Assembly (NCBI GenBank): GCA_944325355.1
Contig: CALUZS010000002.1
Coordinates: forward strand, 124,001-188,000
Source of the DNA: an uncultured Parabacteroides sp.
Lineage (GTDB): Bacteria; Bacteroidota; Bacteroidia; Bacteroidales; Tannerellaceae
Direction: 5' to 3'
Length of the DNA: 64,000 nucleotides
Part shown: positions 46,101-54,633 of the stretch, piece after piece
How positions within the stretch are numbered: position 1 is the stretch's first letter
Layout of the letters: each line of letters opens with the position of its first letter
Notes under the pieces: model-generated
What the model saw: the letters and a program-made list of their open reading frames with translations, nothing else
What the model was told of the DNA's origin: nothing
The model's database searches: none
Position numbers and translations under genes: made by a program

Positions 46101-46366
46101 TCTGAAACGGAATTGATATTCTTAATTCCTTTGATACGCGACAGCATTGACTCCAACTTGCTGGTCGCTTCTATCTCAACAACCTGTGCCGAAGCCCCCG
46201 GCATGGAGAAACGCACGGAGAAACCAGGCAGCGTACGCGCAGGGTTCAACTTGACCGGCAGCATAGGCACCAAAGCCAGTCCGGCCAATGCGACGCAAAG
46301 GAAGCTTACTATAATGGTAAAGGCAGAAGCCTTCTTATAAGATTTATTTTTCATATTATCCGACAT
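43145..46366 (-). CDS. RND transporter permease, second copy
   Basis: The 1073-residue inner-membrane protein has the two-fold AcrB layout: one helix at the N-terminus, a large periplasmic loop (residues about 40-330), six helices, a second periplasmic loop and six more helices. The proton-relay site in helix 4 reads LVLDNTI, where AcrB has two Asp, so the second acid is replaced by Asn. It is the last gene of the run MFP, RND, TolC, RND that follows the peptide-maturation genes, and starts 24 nt after the TolC gene. It is divergent from the first RND in sequence and may work with it as a pair. Substrate unknown; a peptide role is inferred from context. Confidence 0.9.
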   Translation of the reverse strand: MSDNMKNKSYKKASAFTIIVSFLCVALAGLALVPMLPVKLNPARTLPGFSVRFSMPGASAQVVEIEATSKLESMLSRIKGIKNINSVSDNGWGSITIDLDKYADPELVRFEASTIIRQTWPELPDGVSYPYLSMKLPDENTSRPFMTFTINAPSTPILIQQYAEEHIKSKLAKLQGIYKIDVSGATPMEWMLEYDNEQLRTLGISLSEISQAVRDFYEKEFMGIYNIESASGGKEWIRLLLVPKQKSEKAFDPTLIWIRSANGSMIRLDELVKVSYQEEKPHSYYRINGLNSIYMSITAEESANQLQLSQKVEEELEKIRQGLPPGYEIYMSYNATEYIQQELDKIYFRTGLTVLILLLFVLLITLNLKYLWLIVVSLSVNIAIAFIFYYWFGLEMQLYSLAGITISLNLVLDNTIVMTDHYLRRKDLKVFMSILAATLTTMGALVIIFFLDERIRLNLQDFAAVVMINLAVSLFVALFFVPSLIEKIGLKKQALNVGKWGHSHAWLAVFRKIRRFPVHFSRFYGRLIRFMCRWRVAVCLFFLLLFGLPVFMMPERMDGKGRFVEWYNAIFGSEIYSKIRPVVDNVLGGSLRLFVQNVYEGSYLTRKEEVVLHIAASMPNGSTLEQMNVVIKKMEAYLSQYKEIRQFHTDISNAQRASIDIYFKKEYEKTEFPYTLEEDIIGKVLELGGSGWTVYGLKDTGFSNNSTREDAGSFRVKMYGYNYDELYYWAEKFKEKLLTHRRIKEVTINSEFSYWKDDYQEFYFDLDKERMLQQGISASRLFGAISPIFGQDIYVTSVDTDTGTESIKLSSKQSGLYDSWALQHFPYESGGNIHKLSELATIEKGLTPRQIAKENQQYRLCLQYEYIGPYGQGGRILKRDLKEFNEQLPMGYSAQSEQTVWKWGGKDYKQYLLLLIVVGIIFFITSILFNSVKVPLAVILVIPVSYIGVFLTFYGFGLNFDQGGFASFVLLCGITVNASIYILNEYVSLRRRFPKMPSLRAYIKAWNTKIIPIFLTVVSTILGFIPFMVGTGREAFWFPLAAGTIGGLAMSLLGVFALLPVLVLKKDILQVKS

Positions 46367-46389
46367 TTCCCCATAATATTAATTACCGG

Positions 46390-47886
46390 TTATCGAACTA
46401 AATGCCCTCCATTGTAATCAAAAAGCTTTTCCAGAGGGATTCCTGTAACGAAATCGAACAACGTAAGACGGCGGATCTTATAATAGTTCTGCCAATAATT
46501 CTGCAAGGCAGAAATATAATTCTGCTGAGCCTGCTGCTGCCGGTTCAATGAAAGCGTCAGACTGCTTATATCGGCTTTACCTATGACAAAACGTTCCCTC
46601 GTTTCATTATAAGCCTTAACCGACAGGTTCAACGCCTCCTCTGCAGAACTAATCAACTGCTGTTGTATATGAAAATCGTTTACCGTCATGATCACCTCCT
46701 CCTCTATGCTGACCTCTTCCTGCTTTGCAGAAATCTCCGTCACATTAAGGTTATTGCGTGCCATATTGTATTTCCCTTTCCGGACACCCCAATCGACCAA
46801 TGGAATAGAGACACTAACGGAAACCAAGTCCTGCTGCAAAGGGTTCTTATACGCATCGCCCAACCGCTCTGCGACTTGGTTGAAACCGATACTTGCATCC
46901 AGGCTTACATTAAACCGCGACTCCTTCTTTGTCCTGTCCACATCCCGCTGGGCTTCCAGCACATTCTGCTTCAATTGCAGTAATTGCGGGTTATTATTGC
47001 GGCTGCATTCCAATGCCTTGTCAATCGGGATGAACAATTCTTTCGGCCGTGTAGGCAACTCCAGTTCAATGACCGTGTTTTTATTAATATTCAGGAAAGA
47101 AGCCAAAGAGAACATTGCCCGCTTCAATTCACTTTCCTTATTCCTGAAAGTATTCCGTGCATTTACCAAATCCAGTTCCAACGTCAGCAAGTCCGCCTGC
47201 GAGATAGCCGCAATCTTATACCGTTCCTTCCCTATACGGTACAGCGTGTCGGACGTTATCACATTGTTCTTGGCCAAATCATATTCAGCCTGCGCCATTG
47301 CCAGATTAAAGAAATGGGTAGTGGCCTCTTCCGATACTTGTTCTACGTTATATATGAATTCCTTTTTTACACGTTCATACTTCAGAGGTTCAATACGGCG
47401 TTCCCACTTAAAGGCATTATACCCTATCAGGCTTTGCGAATACCCTAACCTTATAGGGACACTTGTGAATTGGGTTGTCGCGTTGTCGCCAAAATTGCGT
47501 AAGAAACCTAAATCCGACTGCAAATAAAACGTACCTCCTGTCAAATCGAAGTTCTGTCTGACAGACAATCCTCCGGATGCGTAAAAAGATTGTTGGGTAC
47601 GGTAAACATCCAAATCCTGTTGGGAATCATACCGCCGGGTAATATCCCGGTAATATTGTGCAGGGACAAGGTTCAACGTCAGGCTCGGCAAACGGTTCGC
47701 CTTGAAAGTACGGTATTCCCAATACCCGGACAAATACATATTCTGTGCACGGAAAGCTTCCAACGAACTATCGTTCGCCATTTCGATGGTGCGCGTCAAA
47801 TCCAATTTAAGATGCCTTTGCGCCTGCAACATCCCCGTAACGAATAATAACAATAATCCTATTATAATAAAAACCGTCCTTTTCAT
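46390..47886 (-). CDS. TolC-family outer-membrane channel
   Basis: The 498-residue protein has a signal peptide (TVFIIIGLLLLFVTGMLQAQ) and two long coiled-coil/strand repeats of the outer-membrane efflux protein family, with LSLNRQQQAQQNYISALQNYW as the second helical hairpin. It provides the trimeric channel for the adjacent RND pumps. The start MKRTVFIIIG at 47886 overlaps the upstream RND stop by 4 nt (ATGA), so translation is coupled; the longer open frame (47934) lies inside that gene. Confidence 0.9.
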   Translation of the reverse strand: MKRTVFIIIGLLLLFVTGMLQAQRHLKLDLTRTIEMANDSSLEAFRAQNMYLSGYWEYRTFKANRLPSLTLNLVPAQYYRDITRRYDSQQDLDVYRTQQSFYASGGLSVRQNFDLTGGTFYLQSDLGFLRNFGDNATTQFTSVPIRLGYSQSLIGYNAFKWERRIEPLKYERVKKEFIYNVEQVSEEATTHFFNLAMAQAEYDLAKNNVITSDTLYRIGKERYKIAAISQADLLTLELDLVNARNTFRNKESELKRAMFSLASFLNINKNTVIELELPTRPKELFIPIDKALECSRNNNPQLLQLKQNVLEAQRDVDRTKKESRFNVSLDASIGFNQVAERLGDAYKNPLQQDLVSVSVSIPLVDWGVRKGKYNMARNNLNVTEISAKQEEVSIEEEVIMTVNDFHIQQQLISSAEEALNLSVKAYNETRERFVIGKADISSLTLSLNRQQQAQQNYISALQNYWQNYYKIRRLTLFDFVTGIPLEKLFDYNGGHLVR

Positions 47887-50800
47887 ACTCCTTGTTCCTC
47901 CTTCTTCAAACTTTTCCCCCGATAAATAAACCAATAAAACAGCGGTATAATAAACAAACTAACCATCGTACCTACCAACATCGTCCCAATCATAGCTATC
48001 GACAAAGGCTTTTGCAGTTCCGAACCCATATCAAAAGAGAACAACAACGGAACCATCGCCAGAATCGTTGTCAAAGAGGTCATGATGATAGGCCGCAAAC
48101 GCCTGCGCCCGGCTTCATGTATTGCTTCCAGCAAAGGGACGCCCGATTTGCGCAGCTCATTGATGGCATCCAATTTCAATATGGAATCGTTGACAACAAT
48201 ACCGCATGTCACTATCAAACCGATTGCCGACATCAGATTCAGCGTATGCCCGCATGCCCACAACAATACAAGCGCAAACGCCACATCGACCGGGATTTCG
48301 GCCAAAACCAACAACGGCTGTACAAAACTTTCAAACTGGGAAGCCAAAATAAAATACATCAGCAATAACGAAATGAACAATATCACGACAAGTTCATCCA
48401 GCATTTCCCGGTTAGAAAAAAAGCTCCCGGAAAAATTCGTCTCCCATTTGTCCCCAACAACCTCCTTGACTTGCGAAACCAACTTCTCCGCATCTTCCAC
48501 GCCATAAAATTTGTAAGGGACATATTCCCCGTCACGCCCCGCCGTAACGCTTTTCAAATCTTCCGCAGGAGTGACTTGCACAAATTCATACAACGGGATT
48601 TCGTCCACGCCATCCTGTGTTTGTATAAGAGTTGTCTGCAATACTTCATTTACAGTCTTTTCCTCTTCCGATATCACAATCGGCAAATATTGCTGGAATG
48701 AATGGAGCATTGTCACGGTATTCCCTTTGAATGCGGTTTTCAACGCCCTGTACAAATCATCATACGCCACATTATATAACAAAAGTTTTTCCTTATCTAT
48801 TGTCAGGTTCAATTGGCTTTCAAAAGCAACCCCGGTAGGTGAAATACCTGTTACCTGGGCCAACTGCTTTTCCAACGAACGAAGATGTTCCGTTTCCATC
48901 TCCTCTCCTTTCTGGCGTGCATACAGTTCTGCCACGACATCCGGTTCCCCTGTCACAAATAATTTCTCGAACACGGTTTCAGGAGGTGAAAATGAAACGA
49001 CACACGTCGGATAATGCTCCTTTAGCAAACGGTATATCTCCTGCTGCAAACCTGCTATTTCCGACGGATCTTCCGTCTTAAAATATAATTCCGCTTCTGT
49101 TGTCGACAACTCCTGTTCCCTGTTCAAAATAAAATCCTGCTGCCCGACAGTGGAAGCCTGTTCCACCACTTTGTCTTCCAAGTGCTTGAACAACCCGTTG
49201 ATCCGTTGTTTATTTTCCCCGATATGGATATTTTCATTCCAATCCACGTGGACGATCAATTCATTCTGGTCGATGGCCGGCATCCGTTCCTTGTCTATAT
49301 AGAAAAAGAAAAAGACACACAACGGAAACGATATAAGGCAAAACAAGACACTCACCGTCTTATGGTTGAAAACCCAATCTACGCCCTTATCATAAAACCG
49401 GTCCAACGTATGCTCTTTAATCGGGTTATTGACCCGTATGGAAAGCCATTTCCATTTCCGCGTATGCAAGCCGGCCCGGTAAATTAACATATAAAGTACC
49501 GGCAACAGCATAATCCCGGTAAAGTACGATACGGTCAAACCGACAGTCACCGAAAAGGCCTGGTCGTAAAAAATAGCACCGGCAATGCCGCTCATAAAAA
49601 TCAACGGGAAGAAAACAGCGATTGTTGTCAACGACGAACTCAACATCGGAGTAATCACTTCGCTGGTCCCTGCCGCACATGCCCGTTTCAAAGAATAGCC
49701 CCGTTCCCGGTATTGCGAAATGTTCTCGGTCACAATAATAGAACTGTCGATCATCATACCAAGAGCCAGTATCAAACCGGAGAGGGATATGATGTTCAGT
49801 GACATCTTGAACAAATAGAAAAATAAAAAACAGACTACAATGGATACCACCATGCTGATACCTATGACCAGCGGGGATTTGACATCGCCCAAGAACAATA
49901 CGGCAACCACGCATATAAACAAAAAGCCCAATGAAAGGTTCTCCTGCAGATTCGATATGGTATAATCCAGCAGTTCTGTCTGGTTGCGGCTGATGTTGAA
50001 ATCAATCTTGGGATACATCTTTTCAATATCGTCCATGGTGGCAGCCAGCGCCTTCTTCATTTTGTCCATATTTTCATCTGCCTGCTTAATCACTGCCAGC
50101 GTCACGGCTCTCTTGCCGTTCGCAATGGAAACGCCACGCTCCTTTACCGGCACGACATTTACCTCGCAGAAATCTTTAAGCTGCATGATAAGTCCCCCAT
50201 GGCGTATATAAATGTTCCTGACATCGTCTACCGTACGCAGCAATGCCGAGAACTTAATATTGTATTCATAATACCCGTCGCGCACTTTCATGCTCCCCGG
50301 TTCTATGTTATTTGCATTCAAAACCGATTCGAGGTCGCTGACCGAAAGCCCCATCAACTCCATCTTGTCCTTATCCGGCACTATCTGCAACTGGCTTTCC
50401 ACCAATCCGGTTACGTCCACCATCGCGACTTCCTCCAGCTGCTCTATGCGGCGCTTGATTACCGATTCCGCAAAATTGCACATCTCTATAAACGCCGTCT
50501 GGTTCGTCTCCTGGTAGGCACTATCACTTTTTAATGTAAGGTTCAAATAACATACGGGTATATCCGTAGCACTCGCCTTTACCACTTTCGGGCGCTCCGT
50601 GTCTTTCGGCAAATAGTTCATTGCGGCATCTATTTTTTCATTCACTTCAATAAATGCCAAATCCGTATTCGTCCCATAATCAAAATTCAGCCGGATAATG
50701 CCAAAGCCATCCCGGGCTTCGCTACTCATGTCCTGCAACGTCGAAACCTGCGTCAATTGTTGCCTGAGAGGCTTGATAGCCGTGTTCTCCAACTCCCGTG

Positions 50801-50960
50801 CCGAGACCTTTTCCGCTGAGACCTGGACCGTGATTTCCGGAATCGCAATATCCGGCAGAAGGGATACAGGCAAGGTAAAATAGGTCACCAAACCTATTAT
50901 AAAGCAGGCCAAGAATGACATTAATACGGAAATAGGATGATTCAACAAAAACTTAACCAT
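47883..50960 (-). CDS. RND transporter permease, first copy
   Basis: The 1025-residue inner-membrane protein is a full-length AcrB-like RND pump. It begins MVKFLLNHPISVLMSFLACF, has two periplasmic loops, and ends in a basic tail. The helix-4 relay reads LGMMIDSSIIV, so the first Asp of the AcrB pair is kept and the second is Ser. It lies 31 nt downstream of the fusion-protein gene and overlaps the TolC gene, forming one transcription unit with the RiPP genes. Family certain; substrate not visible. Confidence 0.92.
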   Translation of the reverse strand: MVKFLLNHPISVLMSFLACFIIGLVTYFTLPVSLLPDIAIPEITVQVSAEKVSARELENTAIKPLRQQLTQVSTLQDMSSEARDGFGIIRLNFDYGTNTDLAFIEVNEKIDAAMNYLPKDTERPKVVKASATDIPVCYLNLTLKSDSAYQETNQTAFIEMCNFAESVIKRRIEQLEEVAMVDVTGLVESQLQIVPDKDKMELMGLSVSDLESVLNANNIEPGSMKVRDGYYEYNIKFSALLRTVDDVRNIYIRHGGLIMQLKDFCEVNVVPVKERGVSIANGKRAVTLAVIKQADENMDKMKKALAATMDDIEKMYPKIDFNISRNQTELLDYTISNLQENLSLGFLFICVVAVLFLGDVKSPLVIGISMVVSIVVCFLFFYLFKMSLNIISLSGLILALGMMIDSSIIVTENISQYRERGYSLKRACAAGTSEVITPMLSSSLTTIAVFFPLIFMSGIAGAIFYDQAFSVTVGLTVSYFTGIMLLPVLYMLIYRAGLHTRKWKWLSIRVNNPIKEHTLDRFYDKGVDWVFNHKTVSVLFCLISFPLCVFFFFYIDKERMPAIDQNELIVHVDWNENIHIGENKQRINGLFKHLEDKVVEQASTVGQQDFILNREQELSTTEAELYFKTEDPSEIAGLQQEIYRLLKEHYPTCVVSFSPPETVFEKLFVTGEPDVVAELYARQKGEEMETEHLRSLEKQLAQVTGISPTGVAFESQLNLTIDKEKLLLYNVAYDDLYRALKTAFKGNTVTMLHSFQQYLPIVISEEEKTVNEVLQTTLIQTQDGVDEIPLYEFVQVTPAEDLKSVTAGRDGEYVPYKFYGVEDAEKLVSQVKEVVGDKWETNFSGSFFSNREMLDELVVILFISLLLMYFILASQFESFVQPLLVLAEIPVDVAFALVLLWACGHTLNLMSAIGLIVTCGIVVNDSILKLDAINELRKSGVPLLEAIHEAGRRRLRPIIMTSLTTILAMVPLLFSFDMGSELQKPLSIAMIGTMLVGTMVSLFIIPLFYWFIYRGKSLKKEEQGV

Positions 50961-50991
50961 ACCTTTTCATATTTATTGATCCAACCCCAAA

Positions 50992-52083
50992 TTATTTTTC
51001 TATCACATTCACCGGAGCGCCATGGGCCAGATTCACATTTCCTGTCACAATGACCACATCACCTTCAAGCAATCCATCCTTTACACCTTCATCCGCACGG
51101 TCGGATACAATACAACTATCCGCATTCTCCAATCCGGTCTGCACATAATTCCACTGTGCTGCGCCATCTTTCAACGTAAACACCACCTGCTTCCCCGACC
51201 GCAACACGACAGCCGTCTTAGGAATAACCAATTCATCACCCAACGAACGGCGTACGCTAATACGGACATTCATCCCACTGAACAGGTTCCCTTTCCCGTC
51301 GACCTTGGCCTTTACCTTTACCATGCCGTTCTCGTCTACTATCGGGTTCACCTCCACGACACGGCCTTTATACTGTTCCGCAGCATTGGAATAAGGAGTT
51401 ACCACTACCCGGTCTCCGATTTTCACCAATGCCAGCTCACTCTCCAATACCATAAAATCGGTTTCCATATCATGCATGTCCACCACGCTGCAAAAAACCT
51501 CCCCTGTGTTGGCAATGTTATACGGTTTGGTAAACAGGTTAGCCACTACCCCGTCGAATGGAGCAACCAATGTGGCATTCTTTTCCGCACGTTCGGCCAA
51601 TTCATACTGGGACAGGCTTTGGTCGTACCCGCTTTTCACTTTTGCCAGTTTCATCACATCCTGCGGAACCTTATCGTACGCATCGACAGCATACCCCTGT
51701 CCTATCAATACATCCTGCAATTCCAATTTTGCCCTCTCCAACGCATCCGCCGCCTGCAGCAGTTGGTTATGAAGTTTAAACTTATCGAGTTCTGCCAGTT
51801 TTTGCCCTTTCTTCACAAAATCACCGTTCTTCACATAAATCTTTTCAATAATTTCAGCCGTTTCAAACCGCAGATCGGCTTTGCCGCACGCAACAATCTT
51901 CCCGTTACTTACCAACTCATGGCTAAACGCCTGTCTCTTCAGCTTCATTATTGAAACATCATTCTTCTCATCCAATAATTCCATTGATACGCCTCCTTCT
52001 TGTTCCGTTTCCTTTTTCGTGTCAGAACAAGCGCCCAGTATCATACCTAACAAAAACAGACAGCTGCAAATCGGAGTTTTCAT
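50992..52083 (-). CDS. Membrane fusion protein (RND periplasmic adaptor), lipoprotein
   Basis: The 363-residue adaptor begins MKTPICSCLFLLGMILGAC, with a lipobox (LGAC) for lipid anchoring. It then shows the beta-barrel/lipoyl layout: IEKIYVKNGDFVKKGQKLAELD (lipoyl half), a coiled-coil hairpin (LLQAADALERAKLELQDVL) and the barrel with VVTPYSNAAEQYKGRVVEVNP. It links the RND pump to TolC. The start at 52083 is chosen because it starts the signal peptide; an upstream start at 52116 has none. It is preceded by the pseudo-rSAM gene (60-nt gap). Confidence 0.92.
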   Translation of the reverse strand: MKTPICSCLFLLGMILGACSDTKKETEQEGGVSMELLDEKNDVSIMKLKRQAFSHELVSNGKIVACGKADLRFETAEIIEKIYVKNGDFVKKGQKLAELDKFKLHNQLLQAADALERAKLELQDVLIGQGYAVDAYDKVPQDVMKLAKVKSGYDQSLSQYELAERAEKNATLVAPFDGVVANLFTKPYNIANTGEVFCSVVDMHDMETDFMVLESELALVKIGDRVVVTPYSNAAEQYKGRVVEVNPIVDENGMVKVKAKVDGKGNLFSGMNVRISVRRSLGDELVIPKTAVVLRSGKQVVFTLKDGAAQWNYVQTGLENADSCIVSDRADEGVKDGLLEGDVVIVTGNVNLAHGAPVNVIEK

Positions 52084-52143
52084 ACAATATATATTTAAGT
52101 AGTCATTGATATTCATAAAAAATTATTCCCAGGTAGCTTCAAA

Positions 52144-53373
52144 TCATGCCTCATTCCCCATTGCCATTTTGCAAAGATCCGGTCTGCCAATTACCCTTTC
52201 GTAATTAGACGGGGACGGACACAGCCATTGATATACGCATTCACGGCAAGGCTCTTGGTCGCGGATATGCAACCACGAATGCCCTTCCGTCAGTTCCTTA
52301 TACACCAAATCGTGAGGGGAATCATCTATCATACCCAACGGGGCATTGTCCAGATTAGCATATACCTTGCCATCGGGTTCTATATATAATTTGCCGAAAT
52401 CCGTGACATTCAATGTCTGGCGGATAAAAATATCCTTTTTCGACAAAGATACCCCGGCAAGCTCCCCGGCATCCGGATAAATACAATCTTCAAAAAACGG
52501 AAGGTTTTCCCCGGTGTATGCCGGAACAAGCTCCACATGTTCCAACCCGTATTTGTTTATGATTCCTGTTGCGGCCTCGTATGTTTGCACGGATGTGACA
52601 ACCAACGTGAACTGTAAACCGGCACACCATCCATTTGCATCGAGCAACATCTCCAAAGAGGGGAAATCGTTTACCAATATCTGTACAGACAACTTGTCAG
52701 CCCATTCTTTCAACTGTGGCAACCCATTTAAAGCGTCTTCCACGGTAATATAGAGCTTAACCGGGCATATTGCCTGCAGCTCTTCTGCCATTTCCTCCAG
52801 ATGGGGAAAGACCAACAAATTCCCTGCCAAAGACAATTTTGACAAAAAAGGTGACACTTTTGACTCCTTGACGAAACGGATGACTTTTTCCCGGTCGGCT
52901 ACTGCATCTGTCGTAGACGGATAAACCAACTGCCGGTGCAAAACATCATCACCGGACGCACTCCCGTTCAAATAAAATACCACTTCATGCAAATTCTGTA
53001 TCACACAGCCATCGATGCCCTGCCGGTGCAGCCATTCATAATACTTCACCCCATCCTGCAATTTCAGCACAGGCTTCATTGAAGCAGGACGGTTGCCCGT
53101 ACCATTATTTTCCAACAGCCGGCCGCACTGCTTGTCCACTATTTGCCGTACCCAGCCGTTTACCTCCGGCTGTTGCAGCATCTCCTCCGTCAGTTCCACC
53201 CGGTACAAGTTGTCAATATCATCCAACTGTCCGGCCAATGATTTTATTGTTCCCACATTTTTAAAAGGGACTTGTGTGTGATTAACCGACTGGTACAACA
53301 AACCGTTTTCCCCTTTCAACCAGATAAACGTATCCGGAGACAAAACCAACCAATATTTTTTCATCGTATTCAT
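52144..53373 (-). CDS. Pseudo-radical-SAM protein of the GG-Bacteroidales peptide system
   Basis: The 409-residue protein looks like a partner of the radical SAM gene next to it but lacks a CxxxCxxC motif: its N-terminus reads KKYWLVLSPDTFIWLKGENG with no cluster-binding Cys. A C-terminal SPASM-like region keeps Cys (CRECVYQWLCPSPSNYERV, then DLCKMAMG). NCBIfam lists a 'pseudo-rSAM, GG-Bacteroidales system' family that I recall fits this description. Its start overlaps the rSAM stop by 4 nt (53370-53373), so it is translationally coupled. It may help bind the peptide or the rSAM enzyme. Family assignment is from memory and needs a profile search. Confidence 0.78.
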   Translation of the reverse strand: MNTMKKYWLVLSPDTFIWLKGENGLLYQSVNHTQVPFKNVGTIKSLAGQLDDIDNLYRVELTEEMLQQPEVNGWVRQIVDKQCGRLLENNGTGNRPASMKPVLKLQDGVKYYEWLHRQGIDGCVIQNLHEVVFYLNGSASGDDVLHRQLVYPSTTDAVADREKVIRFVKESKVSPFLSKLSLAGNLLVFPHLEEMAEELQAICPVKLYITVEDALNGLPQLKEWADKLSVQILVNDFPSLEMLLDANGWCAGLQFTLVVTSVQTYEAATGIINKYGLEHVELVPAYTGENLPFFEDCIYPDAGELAGVSLSKKDIFIRQTLNVTDFGKLYIEPDGKVYANLDNAPLGMIDDSPHDLVYKELTEGHSWLHIRDQEPCRECVYQWLCPSPSNYERVIGRPDLCKMAMGNEA

Positions 53374-54626
53374 CCTCTTACCACTACTTCTTTCAATATA
53401 CGTCTATACAATTCCGGATGCCGGTCCAGATACGCCATACAATACGTATTCATCTGTTCCGCCTGCTTATCCGAACAATAACTGTTGCATTTCGTTGTCT
53501 CTTCCTGGATGTCGTCTATCTGGTAGACACATTGCGAGCAAGCCTTCCGGTGCGCGCAACTCCTGCACTGCCGCTCATACCGGAATACATAACCGTTATG
53601 CTGTTGTGCAGCCTTGTCCCAATCCAATTCAACACCCTTATCGGAAATATACCCCAAGGCAAACTCATGGTTGATGCGCTCGCATTGCAGAATCCTGCCT
53701 TTCACCGTTACAAACATCTTTTTCGAGAACGGGGTACAAGTACCCGTGGGAGGAGAATATGACAAATGCTTGGAAGAATTCAGCAAATGGTTAAACGTAT
53801 AATACACATTACCGGACTCATTATATATATAATCCAACAGGAGCTTCGTACCAGGCTCCTTGATAAACATTTCGGTTTTTAAAGCTTCGCAATTGGTTGC
53901 TTCCCGGATGCTTTGGGCATAATTCCGGTAGGTACGTTGGAACTCCTCCACTTTGTCTTTACGTATTCCCGAATTGTTCAACGGGGAAATGGACGGTTCT
54001 TTCCCGAATGTATTCTTGATAAAATGAAAGATCGACTCAACGCTGTTCTTGTTATGCAGCACGGAATTGAACATCACAAATTTATCGAAATATTCCGGAT
54101 AACGGTCCCTTAACAAACAAATATTGGCAAATACCCTGTCGAACGAATTACGGCCTGCTGCATCAACCCGGTATCCCTGCCCTTCCTTATCGCCATCCAA
54201 GCTGATAAGCAACCTGAATTCCTTTTCCACCAGAAAATCCATATACTTATCCAGCAGCATGGCGTTGGTTGTCATATTATAATGGAATTTCTTTCCTACA
54301 GGCGGCAGACCTTCCAAATAAGCAATCACCTCTTCGATAAATGGGACGTTCAATAATGGTTCACCTCCATAAAACCCAATAGAAACAGGCTCTACGACTC
54401 CGCCACATTCGTTTTCCTGCCACAAAACATGCAAATAATCAATCAGCAATTTTGCCTTATGGAACGGGAACTTCAAGTTCTCGCGTTTATCATAACCCTC
54501 ATACAAATCTGCATAACCGCAATATTTGCAGCGCAGATTACAAGCATCGGTCACTTCAAAAACCAATTGTGGCAAATGAACCAAATTATACGCTATGTCT
54601 TTCGATGAAATCTTCAAATTTTCCAT
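53370..54626 (-). CDS. Radical SAM peptide maturase with SPASM domain
   Basis: The 418-residue enzyme has the radical SAM [4Fe-4S] motif CNLRCKYC at residues 29-36, preceded by LVFEVTDA. The barrel continues with SIGFYGGEPLL (the SAM-binding GGEP motif) and NMTTNAMLLDK. A C-terminal SPASM region has at least seven Cys (CTPFSKK, LQCERI, CRSCAHRKACSQCVYQ, CNSYC), enough for auxiliary clusters. This fits the maturase of the GG-Bacteroidales RiPP system, probably making a thioether or other crosslink on the Cys-rich precursors (inference). The start MENLKISSKD at 54626 is preferred over 54653, which overlaps the previous gene. The pseudo-rSAM gene follows directly. Confidence 0.9.
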   Translation of the reverse strand: MENLKISSKDIAYNLVHLPQLVFEVTDACNLRCKYCGYADLYEGYDKRENLKFPFHKAKLLIDYLHVLWQENECGGVVEPVSIGFYGGEPLLNVPFIEEVIAYLEGLPPVGKKFHYNMTTNAMLLDKYMDFLVEKEFRLLISLDGDKEGQGYRVDAAGRNSFDRVFANICLLRDRYPEYFDKFVMFNSVLHNKNSVESIFHFIKNTFGKEPSISPLNNSGIRKDKVEEFQRTYRNYAQSIREATNCEALKTEMFIKEPGTKLLLDYIYNESGNVYYTFNHLLNSSKHLSYSPPTGTCTPFSKKMFVTVKGRILQCERINHEFALGYISDKGVELDWDKAAQQHNGYVFRYERQCRSCAHRKACSQCVYQIDDIQEETTKCNSYCSDKQAEQMNTYCMAYLDRHPELYRRILKEVVVRG

Positions 54627-54633
54627 TTCTTCA

